DNA of 64,000 bases. It comes from Polaromonas sp. P2-4 (GTDB lineage: Bacteria; Pseudomonadota; Gammaproteobacteria; Burkholderiales; Burkholderiaceae_C). Positions 9,311 through 19,430 of the stretch are shown here, in pieces. Both the position numbers and the translations under genes were made by a program. Below the pieces are notes generated by a model. It had not been told where the DNA came from. It searched no databases and saw only the letters and a program-made list of their open reading frames with translations. Each line of letters opens with the position of its first letter. The first letter of the stretch is position 1. The DNA lies in assembly GCA_024703855.1 (NCBI GenBank), contig CP087965.1:2348001-2412000 (forward strand). Reading direction: 5' to 3'.

Positions 9311-9350
9311 CTAGGGTCCTTGGGAAGCAGCTCAGGAAAAAGGGCTGGAA

Positions 9351-11225
9351 TTACTTGGCCACGGCGCCGGACGCTGGAGCCCGCCACACCGTACCGATAG
9401 ACACTGTCTTGAGCTTTTTCTGGCGGCCATACCAGAGATTAACCAGTCCGCATGAGAAAAATACCGCCGAGAACATGCTGGTCAAAATACCGATGCAATG
9501 CACCACGGCAAAACCACGCACCGGCCCGGAACCAAAGGCCAGCAAGGCCAGGCCCACAATCAGCGTCGAGGTGTTGGAGTCCAGAATGGTCGCCCAGGCC
9601 CGCTCATAACCGGCATGAATCGCCGCCTGCGCGGAGGCGCCATTGCGCAATTCCTCGCGCACCCGTTCATTGATCAACACATTGGAGTCAATGGCCATGC
9701 CCAGCGCCAGCGCCATGGCCGCCATGCCCGGTAAAGTCAATGTGGCCTGCAGCATGGAAAGCACCGCGACCAGCAGCAGCAAGTTGACGGCCAGCGCCAA
9801 GCCTGAAAACAGGCCAAACAGCATGTAGTAAGCCGCCATGAAGGCAACAATCACCAAAAAGCCCCAGGACACGCTATGAAAGCCCTTGGAGATATTGTCG
9901 GCGCCCAGCGTTGGGCCAATCGTGCGCTCTTCAATGATTTCCATGGGGGCCGCCAGAGAACCCGCACGCAGCAGCAGCGCCAGGTCACTGGCTTCGTTCA
10001 CGCTCATGGAACCCGAAATCTGGAAGCGGTTGCCAAGTTCGCTCTGGATCACCGGCGCGGTCAGCACCTCGCCCTTGCCTTTTTCAAACAGCAGGATGGC
10101 CATGCGTTTTTTGATGTTTTCATGGCTGGTATCGCGCATGATGCGCCCGCCCTTGGCATCCACTGTCAGATCAACCTTGGGCTGCTGAGTCTGGGAATCA
10201 AAGCCGGGCTGCGCATCCGTCAGGTTTTCGCCGGTCAAAATCACCTGCTTTTTGACGATCACGGCCTGCCCATTACGCTCAAAAAAGCGTTCGGCACCAA
10301 AAGGCACGGCACCGGTATTGTTCTCTGCGGCGCGCGCCTCCGCACCGTCTTCCACCAGCCGCATCTCCAGCGTGGCCGTGCGTCCGAGAATGTCTTTGGC
10401 CTTGGCCGTGTCCTGCACGCCCGGCAATTGCACCACGATGCGGTCTATGCCCTGCTGCTGAATCACCGGTTCGGCCACGCCCAGTTCGTTGATCCGGTTG
10501 TGCAGGGTCACCATGTTTTGCTTGAGGGCCTGATCCTGGATCCGGCGCGCAGCCTCGGGCTTGATGGTGGCCGTCAACTTGTACTCGGTGCCTTCCGGCA
10601 CATCAACGGTCTGGAGGTCTGGAAACTGGTCCTGAATCAGCGCCTTGGCGGATGCCACTGTGGCGGAATCGCGGAACTTGATGTCAATGGCCTGCGCGTT
10701 GCGGCTGATGCCGCTGTGCCGGATATTTTTTTCCCGCAGCGCCAGGCGAATGTCGCCGCTCAAGGATTCGGCCCGCTTGGTCAGCGCAGCCTGCATGTCC
10801 ACCTGCAACATAAAGTGCACGCCACCGCGCAGATCCAGCCCCAGGTACATGGGGAAAGCATTCAACGAAGTCAACCAGGTCGGCGAGCGCGACAGCAGGT
10901 TCAAGGCGATAACGTAAGCAGAATCCGTGGCATCTGGTGCCAAGGCCTTCTGAACCGCGTCTTTGGCTTTCAGCTGCGTATCGGTGTCGCCAAAACGCGC
11001 TTTGATGGAATTGCCATCCAGGGTGATGGCATCGGCCGCAATGCCCACATCCTTGAGCGCCTGCTCCACCCGGGCTATGGTCGTGCGGTCAATTTTGACG
11101 GTGGACTTGCTGCTGGAGACTTGCACCGCCGGTGCTTCACCGAAAAAGTTGGGCAGCGTGTACAAGGCTGCAATCAGTAGCAGGGCCGCAATAAGGGCGT
11201 ACTTCCAGGCCGGATAACGATTCAT
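9351..11225 (-). CDS. secD: Protein translocase subunit SecD
   Basis: Intact, 624 residues, normal for SecD. Inner-membrane accessory of the Sec translocon with SecF and YajC. The N-terminal helix (WKYALIAALLLIAALYTLP) is followed by a large periplasmic region containing LGLDLRGGVHFMLQVD (about residue 128), then the helical bundle with MALALGMAIDSNVLINERVR, the SecD D4/D5 signature. Central gene of the operon: yajC lies 84 bp upstream and secF 40 bp downstream. Confidence 0.98.
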   Translation of the reverse strand: MNRYPAWKYALIAALLLIAALYTLPNFFGEAPAVQVSSSKSTVKIDRTTIARVEQALKDVGIAADAITLDGNSIKARFGDTDTQLKAKDAVQKALAPDATDSAYVIALNLLSRSPTWLTSLNAFPMYLGLDLRGGVHFMLQVDMQAALTKRAESLSGDIRLALREKNIRHSGISRNAQAIDIKFRDSATVASAKALIQDQFPDLQTVDVPEGTEYKLTATIKPEAARRIQDQALKQNMVTLHNRINELGVAEPVIQQQGIDRIVVQLPGVQDTAKAKDILGRTATLEMRLVEDGAEARAAENNTGAVPFGAERFFERNGQAVIVKKQVILTGENLTDAQPGFDSQTQQPKVDLTVDAKGGRIMRDTSHENIKKRMAILLFEKGKGEVLTAPVIQSELGNRFQISGSMSVNEASDLALLLRAGSLAAPMEIIEERTIGPTLGADNISKGFHSVSWGFLVIVAFMAAYYMLFGLFSGLALAVNLLLLVAVLSMLQATLTLPGMAAMALALGMAIDSNVLINERVREELRNGASAQAAIHAGYERAWATILDSNTSTLIVGLALLAFGSGPVRGFAVVHCIGILTSMFSAVFFSCGLVNLWYGRQKKLKTVSIGTVWRAPASGAVAK

Positions 11226-11309
11226 GAGGGAGCTGTTCCTGGTGGACGGATGAACAATGGGAGGCCTTGCATGCCTCAGCGGGCCATTAATGCCTGATAA
11301 GCGCCGGGC

Positions 11310-11663
11310 TTATTTGGCGGTATTGATCGCGCCCTTGGGCAGCACCTGGATGATGGCGCTGCGCTGCAGCTGGACTTCAACGCCGGGGGCAAGCTCAAGC
11401 GTCAGGTAGGTGTCACCCAGCTTGGTGACCTTGCCGAGCAAGCCGCCAGCGGTGGCCACTTCATCGCCCTTGGCCAGCGCTTCAATCATGGTGCGGTGCT
11501 CTTTTTGCTTCTTCATTTGTGGACGAATCATCACAAAGTACAGCACCACAAACATCAAAACCAGGGGCAACATGCCGGTCAGCGAAGACATCATGTCACT
11601 GCCTGCGGCGGCAGCGGGAGCGGTTTGGGCAAATGCAGAAGAAATGAACACGGCTAACTCCAC
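11310..11663 (-). CDS. yajC: Preprotein translocase subunit YajC
   Basis: Intact, 117 residues from GTG 11663. Single-helix inner-membrane protein associated with SecDF. It shows the helix LPLVLMFVVLYFVMIRPQ followed by the basic KKQKEHRTMIEALAKGDEV, a signature of the family, then a small beta domain. First gene of the yajC-secD-secF group. The usual upstream neighbours tgt and queA are absent here; instead the indolepyruvate oxidoreductase gene lies on the far side of a 273-bp gap (11664-11936). No gene is recognisable in that gap, which probably holds the yajC promoter. Confidence 0.95.
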   Translation of the reverse strand: MELAVFISSAFAQTAPAAAAGSDMMSSLTGMLPLVLMFVVLYFVMIRPQMKKQKEHRTMIEALAKGDEVATAGGLLGKVTKLGDTYLTLELAPGVEVQLQRSAIIQVLPKGAINTAK

Positions 11664-11936
11664 AACGATTTAAAGAAAAACGGACACGCGCCCCAGCCTT
11701 CCAGCCAGAGCACAAAGTCTCTGATTGTATGCGGCGGGCGGCTGCAACAAGCTGTAAGTGGCGCGTTCCCGGCCATTTTCAAGCCAGGGGTAGGAAGCTC
11801 TGCATGACTCCGCCCGAATCCGTGCGCTCACGGGCCGCGGGGGTGGTGCAAAGCTTCCTTTAGCGCAGACCGTGAACCTTGACAGCCCGCGGCACTTTAC
11901 CGCCACGCACCGGGCGGATGCCCGGCTGCGCAGGGT

Positions 11937-14900
11937 TTATGCGGCCCGCTGTTCCAGGGCAGCGGCCTTGGGGTGGCGAAACGACTGCATCAGCGCGGCC
12001 CATTGCGGCCGCGCAGCCTTCAGGTGGCGCTCCTTGACATGGCCATAACCTTTGATCAACTCGGGAATGCGGGCAATTTCCAGGGCAAGGCCGTGGTTGT
12101 CTGCGGTCAGGCCAGTCAACACTTCTTCCAGGCTGGCCTTGTATTCATCAATCAAGGCGCGCTCCATCTTGCGCTCTTCGGTGCGGCCAAACACATCCAG
12201 CGGCGTGCCGCGCAAGCCTTTGAGCCGGGCCAGCAGCTTGAAGGCGGTCAACATCCAGGGGCCGAACTTCTGCTTTTGCAGTTCACCCTTGTCATTTTTT
12301 GACGCAATCAGCGGCGGCGCCAGGTGGTAGTTGAGCTTGAAGTCACCTTCAAACATGGCATTGACCTTGGCATGGAAACTGGCATCGGTGTGCAGGCGGG
12401 CCACCTCGTACTCGTCTTTGTAGGCCATGAGCTTGAAGAGGTAACGGGCCACGGCTTCGGTCAGCGTGGTCTTGCCCAGAGGCGCTTCCACCGCACGCAC
12501 CTTGTCCACAAAAGCCTGGTAGGTTTTCGCGTAGGCCGCGTTCTGGTAGGCGGTCAGAAAATCCACCCGCTTGGCCAGCATCTCGGTCAAGGACGGTTTT
12601 TTCACAAATTCGATGACTTGTGCGGCTTTGAACAAAGCCTGTACCGCCGCCAAATCATGTGCGCAACGACGACCCCATTCAAATGCCGCTTTGTTGTTGT
12701 CCACCTGCACGCCGTTGAGTTCAATCGCGCGCATCAGCGCTGCATGGGACAGCGGCACCCGGCCCTTTTGCCAGGCAAAGCCCAGCATCAGCGGGTTGGT
12801 GTAAATCGAGTCGCCAATCATCTGCACCGCCACCTGCTCGGCGTCAAACGCACCCATCAGTTCCGCGCCCACTGCCGCCGTGACCGCGCTCTCGCAATTG
12901 CCGCCGGGGAATTGCCAGTTGGGATTGGTGACAAACGCGGCCGTCGGCGTGCCGTGGGAATTCATCGCCACATAGGTGCGGCCGGGCTGCATGACAGTGA
13001 GCGTGTACTTGCTGGCCGCCACAATCGGGTCGCAGCCGATCACCAGGTCGGCTTTGGCGGTATCCACCTTGGTGGTGTAGATGGCCTCGGGCCGGTTGGC
13101 GATCTGGATGTGGCTCCAGGTGGCACCGCCTTTTGGGCCAGCCCACCGGCATCCTGCGTCACGACGCCCTTGCCCTCCAGGTGGGCGGCCATGCCCAGCA
13201 ACTGACCGATGGTAATCACACCGGTGCCGCCTACGCCCCCGACCACAATGCCCCAGGCGCTTTCAGCCACTGGCAGCAGGGGCTCAGGAATCTCGGGCAG
13301 TCCGCCTAAGCCGCCCTTTTTTCCTTCTTGGGCTTCTTGAGGCTGCCGCCTTCAACGGTCACAAAGCTGGGGCAAAAACCATTGACGCAGGAGTAATCCT
13401 TGTTACAGCTGTTCTGGTTGATGCGGCGTTTGCGGCCAAATTCGGTTTCCAGCGGTTCCACCGACAGGCAGTTGGACTGCACCGAGCAATCACCACAGCC
13501 CTCGCACACCAACTCGTTGATAACCACCGTCTTGTCGGGCGTGGCCAGGGTGCCGCGTTTGCGGCGGCGGCGCTTTTCGGTGGCGCAGGTCTGGTCGTAA
13601 ATGATGGCGGTCGTGCCCTTGAGCTCGCGGAACTCGCGCTGGATGCGGTCGAGTTCGTCGCGGTGGTACACGTCGACACCTGGCGGCAGCGAGTCGAGCA
13701 GCTCGGGGTGGCCCGCACGCGCGGGGCTGATCGGGCCGGTGTGCATGCGGCCGTGGTACTTCTCGGGCTCGTCGGTGACGATCACCAGTTTGGCCACGCC
13801 CTCGGCCCGCAGGCTGTGGGCAATTTGCGGCACCGAATGGCCCTCGGGCCGCTCGCCCACCTGCTGACCACCGGTCATGGCCACCGCATCGTTGTAGAGG
13901 ACTTTGTAGGTGATGTTCACACCCGCGGCAATGCTTTTAGGAATGGCCAGCAGGCCGCTGTGAAAGTAGGTGCCATCGCCCAAATTGGCGAAGACATGGG
14001 TGTCGGTCGTGAACGCGGACTGGCCAATCCAGGACACGCCTTCGCCGCCCATCTGGGTGAAGGTGGAGGTAGAGCGATCCATCCAGGTCGCCATGTAGTG
14101 GCAGCCGATGCCACCGACGGCGCGTGAACCTTCGGGCACGCGCGTGCTGGTGTTGTGCGGGCAGCCGCTGCAAAACCACGGGGCGCGCTCACCGGTGTCG
14201 ATCTCAATGGCCGCCATGGCGCGTTCGCGCGCCTCGATGATCGCCAGCCGTGTTTCCATGCGCGCGATGATGTCTGCGGGCACGCCCAGCTTTTTCAGGC
14301 GTTTGGCAATGGCCTTGGCGATGATGGCGGGCGTCAGGTCGGCCTTGGCGCGCAGCAGCCAGTTTTCGCTCGGGTTGGGCATGGACCATTCGCCGCCCGA
14401 GGCGTCACCCTCGGGTTCGTCAAACTTGCCCAGCACATTCGGCCGAACGTCGGCGCGCCAGTTGTAGAGTTCTTCCTTGAGCTGGTATTCAATGACCTGG
14501 CGTTTTTCTTCGACCACCAAAATCTCTTGCAGGCCTTCGGCAAAGTCGCGCGTGATGGTGGCTTCCAGCGGCCAGACCACATTGACCTTGTGCAGGCGTA
14601 TGCCCAGCTGGTGGCAGGTGTCTTCGTCCAGCCCCAGATCGACCAGCGCCTGCCGGGTGTCGTTGAAGGCCTTGCCGCTGGCGATGATGCCAAAGCGGTC
14701 TTTCGGCCCGGCAATCACGTTGTAGTTGAGCTTGTTGGCACGGATGTAGGCAGAGCGCGGCATACCATTTGTAGTCCATCAGGCGCGCTTCTTGTTCCAG
14801 CGGGGGTCGGGCCAGCGAATGTGCAAGCCACCCGGCGGCATCTGGAAATCTTCCGGAATGATGATCTTCACGCGGTCCGGGTCGACCGAGACGGAGCTCG

Positions 14901-15558
14901 ACGACTCCACCACTTCCTGAATGGTTTTCATGCCCGCCCAGACGCCCGAAAAGCGGCTCATGGCAAAGGCATGCAAGCCCATGTCGAGAATGTCCTGCAC
15001 ATTGGACGGGAAAAACACTGGCAAACCGCAGGCCTTGAAGATGTGGTCGCTCTGGTGCGCGGCGGTCGAGCTTTTGGACACATGGTCGTCGCCGGCAATG
15101 GCGATGACGCCGCCGTGTTTGGCGGTACCAGCCATGTTGGCATGTTTGAACACGTCCGAGCAGCGGTCCACGCCCGGGCCCTTGCCGTACCAGATGCCAA
15201 ACACGCCGTCGAATTTTTTCGTCTGCGGGTACAGGTCGAGCTGCTGCGTGCCCCAGACAGCGGTGGCGCCCAGCTCTTCATTGACGCCGGGCTGAAACAC
15301 GATGTTCTGCGCCGCCAGGTGTTTTTTGGCGGCCCACAAGGCCTGGTCATAACCACCCAAGGGCGAGCCGCGGTAGCCGCTGACAAAGCCGGCGGTGTTC
15401 AGGCCAGCGATGGCGTCGCGCGTGCGCTGCAGCATGGGCAGGCGCACCAGCGCCTGCACGCCGCTCATGAAGGCCCGGCCGTGGTCAAGTGAATATTTAT
15501 CGTCAAGCGTGACGGTTTCCAGCGCTTTGCGGATGTGTTCGGGCAAGGGGGCGTTCAT
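11937..15558 (-). CDS. Single-chain indolepyruvate ferredoxin oxidoreductase (four frame breaks)
   Basis: One gene of about 1200 codons appearing as four pieces. N-terminus: pyrimidine-binding half of a thiamine-diphosphate enzyme (SGYRGSPLGGYDQALW, GVNEELGATAVWGTQQ). Middle: diphosphate-binding motif NLGDGTYFHSGLLA to YNDAVAMTGGQQ, then cysteine-rich CEGCGDCSVQSNC and NKDYSCVNGFCPS for iron-sulfur clusters. C-terminus: gamma domain (GGVGGTGVITIGQLLG, TQDAGGLAQK, DLVIGCDPIVAA) and a conserved tail. By family it oxidises indolepyruvate or similar aryl 2-oxoacids to acyl-CoA in aromatic amino acid breakdown. Breaks lie near 14785, 14760, 13312 and 13130; the last is cured by one G. A divergent Lrp regulator gene lies 183 bp away. 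Confidence 0.92.
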
Positions 15559-15741
15559 GTTCGTGGGTCTCCAGACTGTTTGTAATGCGGCCTTGTGGGC
15601 AGGGCGAAGCGAAACCCAACCCCGGGTAGGGGCAGGCCTCTAACTGAGTGCAAAGTGTATGCCCGACAGCCTGATATGTCTTTGCTTTCTTTGCCTGATT
15701 TAGGGTGTACAAAGAAAGGATCTTGCTAGAAAATACGAAAA

Positions 15742-16227
15742 ATGAACAATTTAGACAAGTTTGACATCGCCATCCTGAATGCCCTGCAAAGCGAGGCGCG
15801 CCTGACCAACACCGAACTGGCATCGCGCGTGGGCCTGTCGGCCGCGCCCTGTTGGCGGCGCGTGCGGGCGCTGGAAGAAGCCGGTTTCATCACCGGTTAC
15901 CGGGCCGAGATCAACCGCCACAAGATCGGCCTGGGCGTGCTGGCCTTTGTCAGGCTGGATGCCGACCGCAACAACGGCGATGCCACGCGCCAGCTCGAAG
16001 AAGCCATCAAAAAGCTGCCTGAAATCATCGCCTGCCACTACATCAGCGGAACCGGCACCTTTGAGCTGCAGGTCGTGGCGCAAGACCTCGAAGCCTTCAG
16101 CAAGTTTGCCTTGCAAAACCTGATCAACCTGCCCAACGTCAAAGACCTGCACACCAGTTTTTCGCTCGGCGAGGTCAAAGCCAGCAGCGCCTTGCCACTG
16201 GGGCACCTGGTGCGCACTTTGCCGTGA
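15742..16227 (+). CDS. Lrp/AsnC family transcriptional regulator
   Basis: Intact, 161 residues. An N-terminal AsnC-type winged helix (LDKFDIAILNALQSEARLTN, then ELASRVGLSAAPCWRRVRAL) is followed by a RAM ligand-binding domain (GLGVLAFVRLDA, then CHYISGTGTFELQVVAQDLE). Such regulators respond to amino acids. It is divergent from the indolepyruvate oxidoreductase gene, sharing a 183-bp region (15559-15741), so it is the likely regulator of that amino acid catabolic gene; this is inferred from position. Confidence 0.93.
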   Translation: MNNLDKFDIAILNALQSEARLTNTELASRVGLSAAPCWRRVRALEEAGFITGYRAEINRHKIGLGVLAFVRLDADRNNGDATRQLEEAIKKLPEIIACHYISGTGTFELQVVAQDLEAFSKFALQNLINLPNVKDLHTSFSLGEVKASSALPLGHLVRTLP

Positions 16228-16252
16228 AAAAGGCCAAGAAGGGCCCACAACC

Positions 16253-16286
16253 AACAAAAAGCCCAGCCTTTTGACGGGCTGGGCTG
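16253..16286 (-). terminator. Rho-independent terminator of the PhoX-like gene
   Basis: GCCCAGCC (16261-16268) pairs with GGCTGGGC (16277-16284) around an 8-base loop. On the minus strand the stem is followed by a run of five or six T (AAAAA at 16256-16260 on the plus strand). It sits about 40 bp beyond the phosphatase stop, between it and the convergent Lrp gene. Confidence 0.85.
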
Positions 16287-16325
16287 TACGCGGCAGGCGC
16301 CGGGTTGAATTGCTTTTTACACCTG

Positions 16326-18587
16326 TCAGCTACCGATCAAACCGCCATCATTCTTGGTGATGACAATCGTCGCCGAGCGCGGGCGAGCAGTCGTAGCGCC
16401 GCCTGCCGCTGTAGCCCGCATTGGCAGGCCAGTGGCTCAGGTATTTGGCAGGGTCTGCAATATTCGCCTTGGCAATGGTTTCACCCGGATGCTGGATATT
16501 GACGAACAGTGCTTTACCGTCAGGCGTCTCGGTGCAACCGGTGATTTCGCAATCCACCGGGCCGACCAGGAAACGGCGCAGTGTGTCCGCCGTGGGCTTG
16601 GCGCCCACGCGGGTCTGGATGTTCAGCTTGCTGCCATCGGCCTTGGTGTACACCAGCGTCGGGGGTGGTGCCGTCGCCGATCTGGCCGGGGCGGCCAATC
16701 AGCATCATGCAGTTGGTCACATCGGTGTAGGCGCCATCGTCGGTCTGGATGAAGCACAGGCCGGTCTTGGGGCTGAACCATAGGCCGTCCGGGCTGGAGA
16801 AATCCTGGTCATTGGTCAGACTGGAAAGGTTGACCAACGACTGATCGGCATCGGCTTGGGCACCGAACAGGTACACATCCCAGGTGAAGCTGGTGGCGGC
16901 AGATTCGTTGCTCAGCTCGCGCATGCGCAGGATGTGGCCGTTCACGTTCTGCGCTGCGGTGGTGGCCGTGGGCGCATCGGCGTAGGAGCGCGGGTTGGCA
17001 GCATCCAGTCCTTGCTGGGCCGATGCCGAGCCGACCGGCTCGACCTTGCGGTTGGCGTTGTTGGTCAGCGTGTAATAAATCTCGCCATTGATGGGGTTGA
17101 CGGCACACCATTCAGGGCGGTCCATGCGCGTGGCGCCCACAGCGTCCGCCGCCAGGCGGCTGTTCATGGCCACGTCGCCGTTGTCGGCAAACTTGTAGTT
17201 GGTGGCACCTGAAACGGCGGTGTTGGACATGCTCAACTCAATCCACTGGCCCGAGCCATCGACGCTGAACTTGGCGACATACAGTTTGCCGTTGTCCAGG
17301 TATTTGTCACCCGTGGTGATGCGGTTGGTGGGCGATGCGTCAGCCGCGCTCCAGGTGCTGGTGGAGACAAATTTATAGATGTATTCGCCGCGCAGAATCG
17401 TCACCCATGTACACGGCCAGCGGCTTGCCGGCATTCACGTTGCCAAACACACCGCTTTCGTGGGCAAAACGGCCCAGGGTGGTGCGCTTGCGCATGGCAA
17501 CGGTTTTGTCGTAGGGGTCGATTTCGACCATGTAGCCAAAGGTATTGAGCTCGTTGCGGTAGTCGCCGGTGCCATCGGCGGCGGCCGTCTGGCTGATGGT
17601 CCAGCGGGCGTATTTGTCGTCGGCGCCCGAGGTTTCCCAGCCATGGCGGCTGGTGGCGCCCTGCGCACGGCCGTAGCGGTTCAGCGAAATCACACTGTTG
17701 GCGGTAGCCCCACCGCGCGCCGCGTCATCCGCGCTTGAGCGGGTGAAGTAACCGGCCCAGTTTTCTTCACCGGTCAAAAAGGTGCCCCAGGGCGTGTAGC
17801 CGGTGCCGCAGTTGTTGATGGTGCCGCGGCAATCGGTGCCAGCGACCGAAAACCTGGTTTTCATCAGCGCATTGCCACGCGCGACGCCGTTGATTTGCAG
17901 GGGCGTCAGCGGGGTGATGCGGCGGTTGAAGGCAGAGGACTTCTGGTACTCAAACTTGCCTGCGGCGTTTTTGCGAACTTCAACAATCGATACCCCATGC
18001 GCCGGGATTTCTTTGTCCGATTCGCTGGCAGGCCGGGGTTTAGCGGTAACGCCATTCGCATGCAGAAACTGGTCGGTCAGGGCTTCATGGTTCATCACCA
18101 GCAGGCCACGCTCGGTACCGCTGGCATCACGCGCCGTGCCGGCGGCGTTCAGGCCGAAATACTCCATGCCGTCATGGTGGTCGCCGGCGCGGTTGTCGAA
18201 ATCAGTGTCCGTGCCGTCATTTTTGTATTCTGCGGTAGCGGCTGTCAGCGGGTCGCCCAGCGCATAAATGGGCGTGGCGGTATAGCCTGCGGGCACCGTC
18301 ACCAGGTCAGAGCGGTTCTTGGCTACTGCGGTAAAGCCCAGTTGGGTGGCGCGCGGGTCTGGCGTCGTGACGACGGGCGCTAGCGTGTCGTTGCCACCAC
18401 CGCAAGCCGTCAGGCCGACGCCGCCCAGCACGGCGGTACCGGCGCTGCCGAAGGCCGCCCTGAAGACACCGCGGCGGCTCATGCGCGCCTCGATGATGTC
18501 GTTCAGCGATGGGTTGTTGCTGGTGCTGTGGTCTTCGCTGTCGTGGCCTTGCAGGGCCAGTTGCTCAGCGCTGGTGATTGCGTTCAT
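16326..18587 (-). CDS. PhoX-like secreted phosphatase, DUF839 (three frame breaks)
   Basis: About 750 residues in the correct reading. The N-terminal part carries a twin-arginine signal (MSRRGVFRAAFGSAGTAVLG followed by a cysteine and a glycine run), so export folded through Tat is expected. The PhoX/DUF839 region includes GTFLTGEENWAGYF and FGYMVEIDPYD; calcium-dependent phosphatase activity is a family property. Middle and end pieces (ITTGDKYLDNGKLYVAKF, SPDGLWFSPKTGLCFIQTDD, CTETPDGKALFVNIQHPGE, then RPRSATIVITKNDGG) are in other frames. Breaks lie near 17400, 16675 and 16400. A terminator follows; the gene stands alone. Confidence 0.88.
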
Positions 18588-18838
18588 CGGAGGGTACCTT
18601 TGGGTGTTTGCACAATAGCCGGCTGAGCATAGGCAAGCCTCATGACGAAGTCATGGCAGTGGTATGTCAAACAGGTGAAACCGTTACGCCGGTTTTTGGG
18701 TCAGCAAGCCGTCCACTGATCGCCATTTCAAGCCAGGTCAGCAGCGCCCGCTTGAGGTTTGCCGACAAATCCGGGTGATCGCCTTTTGCGCAAATTGACG
18801 CAGTGGCCCGCCAAGTCATCCGGCGCGGGTTTCGCCAT

Positions 18839-19358
18839 CTACACGACGTCGCCGACAGGCTCCAACACAGCCAGCAGCCGTGACAGGCGGGCGTCCAGCG
18901 CCACCAGGTCAGACGGCTTGATGGACACCAGGATCCGCCGCTCGTTCTCGACATGCGCCTCCACCGCGCGGTCGATCAGCGCTAGCCCGGTTGGTGTCAA
19001 CTGCACCAGCACACTGCGCGCATCGTCGCGGTTGGGCAGACGCTGCACCAGTTCGCGGGTTTCCAGCCCCTTCAGCCGGTGCGTCATGGTGCCCGAGGTG
19101 ATCATCAAGGCCGAGAACAGAGCGGTCGGCGCCAGGCAGTAGGGCGCCCCGGACCGCCTCAGCGTGGCCAGCACATCGAACTCCCAGCTGGTCAACCCGA
19201 AGGCCGCAAAGGTTTCGTCCAGCTTGCGCTGCAGCAACGCCGCGCAGCAGTTTGATGCGCCCGATGGTGCCCATCGGGCTGACGTCCAGATCCGGGCGCT
19301 CACGGCGCCATTGCCCAAGGATCACATCCACCGTGTCCGCCGGTCGCTCTGCACGCAT
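18839..19358 (-). CDS. MarR family transcriptional regulator (frame break)
   Basis: Winged-helix regulator of about 172 residues. The core reads TSWEFDVLATLRRSG (helix 2 region), GTMTHRLKGLETRELVQRLP (recognition helix) and DDARSVLVQLTPTGLALIDR (wing), all MarR hallmarks. The N-terminus from ATG 19358 (MRAERPADTVDVILGQWRRE) is in another frame; the break is near 19245. It is divergent from an EamA exporter, and the 72-bp gap holds two palindromes that fit MarR operators, so self-repression and control of the exporter are likely. The 251 bp between its stop and the phoX-like start hold no recognisable gene. Confidence 0.88.
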
Positions 19359-19374
19359 CTGCAAACCCCTTTTT

Positions 19375-19390
19375 ATCTTGAATTCAAGAT
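19375..19390. promoter_or_regulatory. Palindromic operator 1 (MarR-type)
   Basis: ATCTTGAATTCAAGAT, a perfect 16-bp palindrome. The same half-site ATCTTGAA recurs in operator 2. Placed 17 bp upstream of the marR start, on the regulator side of the divergent promoter region. Sequence and placement fit a MarR-family binding site. Confidence 0.8.
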
Positions 19391-19406
19391 TATCTGCTAG
19401 ACTTAT

Positions 19407-19426
19407 TTATCTTGAATTGAAGATAA
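19407..19426. promoter_or_regulatory. Palindromic operator 2 (MarR-type)
   Basis: TTATCTTGAATTGAAGATAA, a 20-bp palindrome with one mismatched pair. It ends four bases before the start codon of the EamA exporter gene, so a bound regulator would block initiation or the ribosome site. It shares the ATCTTGAATT core with operator 1; the two centres are about 34 bp (roughly three helical turns) apart. Confidence 0.8.
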
Positions 19427-19430
19427 AAAT

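Noticed and set aside
9876-11180. Long open frame (434 codons) opposite secD
   Set aside because: It is antisense to a strongly conserved gene, has no family pattern and is rich in His/Arg/Gln as expected of a GC-rich shadow frame.
11670-11906. 78-codon frame upstream of yajC
   Set aside because: No family pattern or ribosome site; it occupies the likely yajC promoter region.
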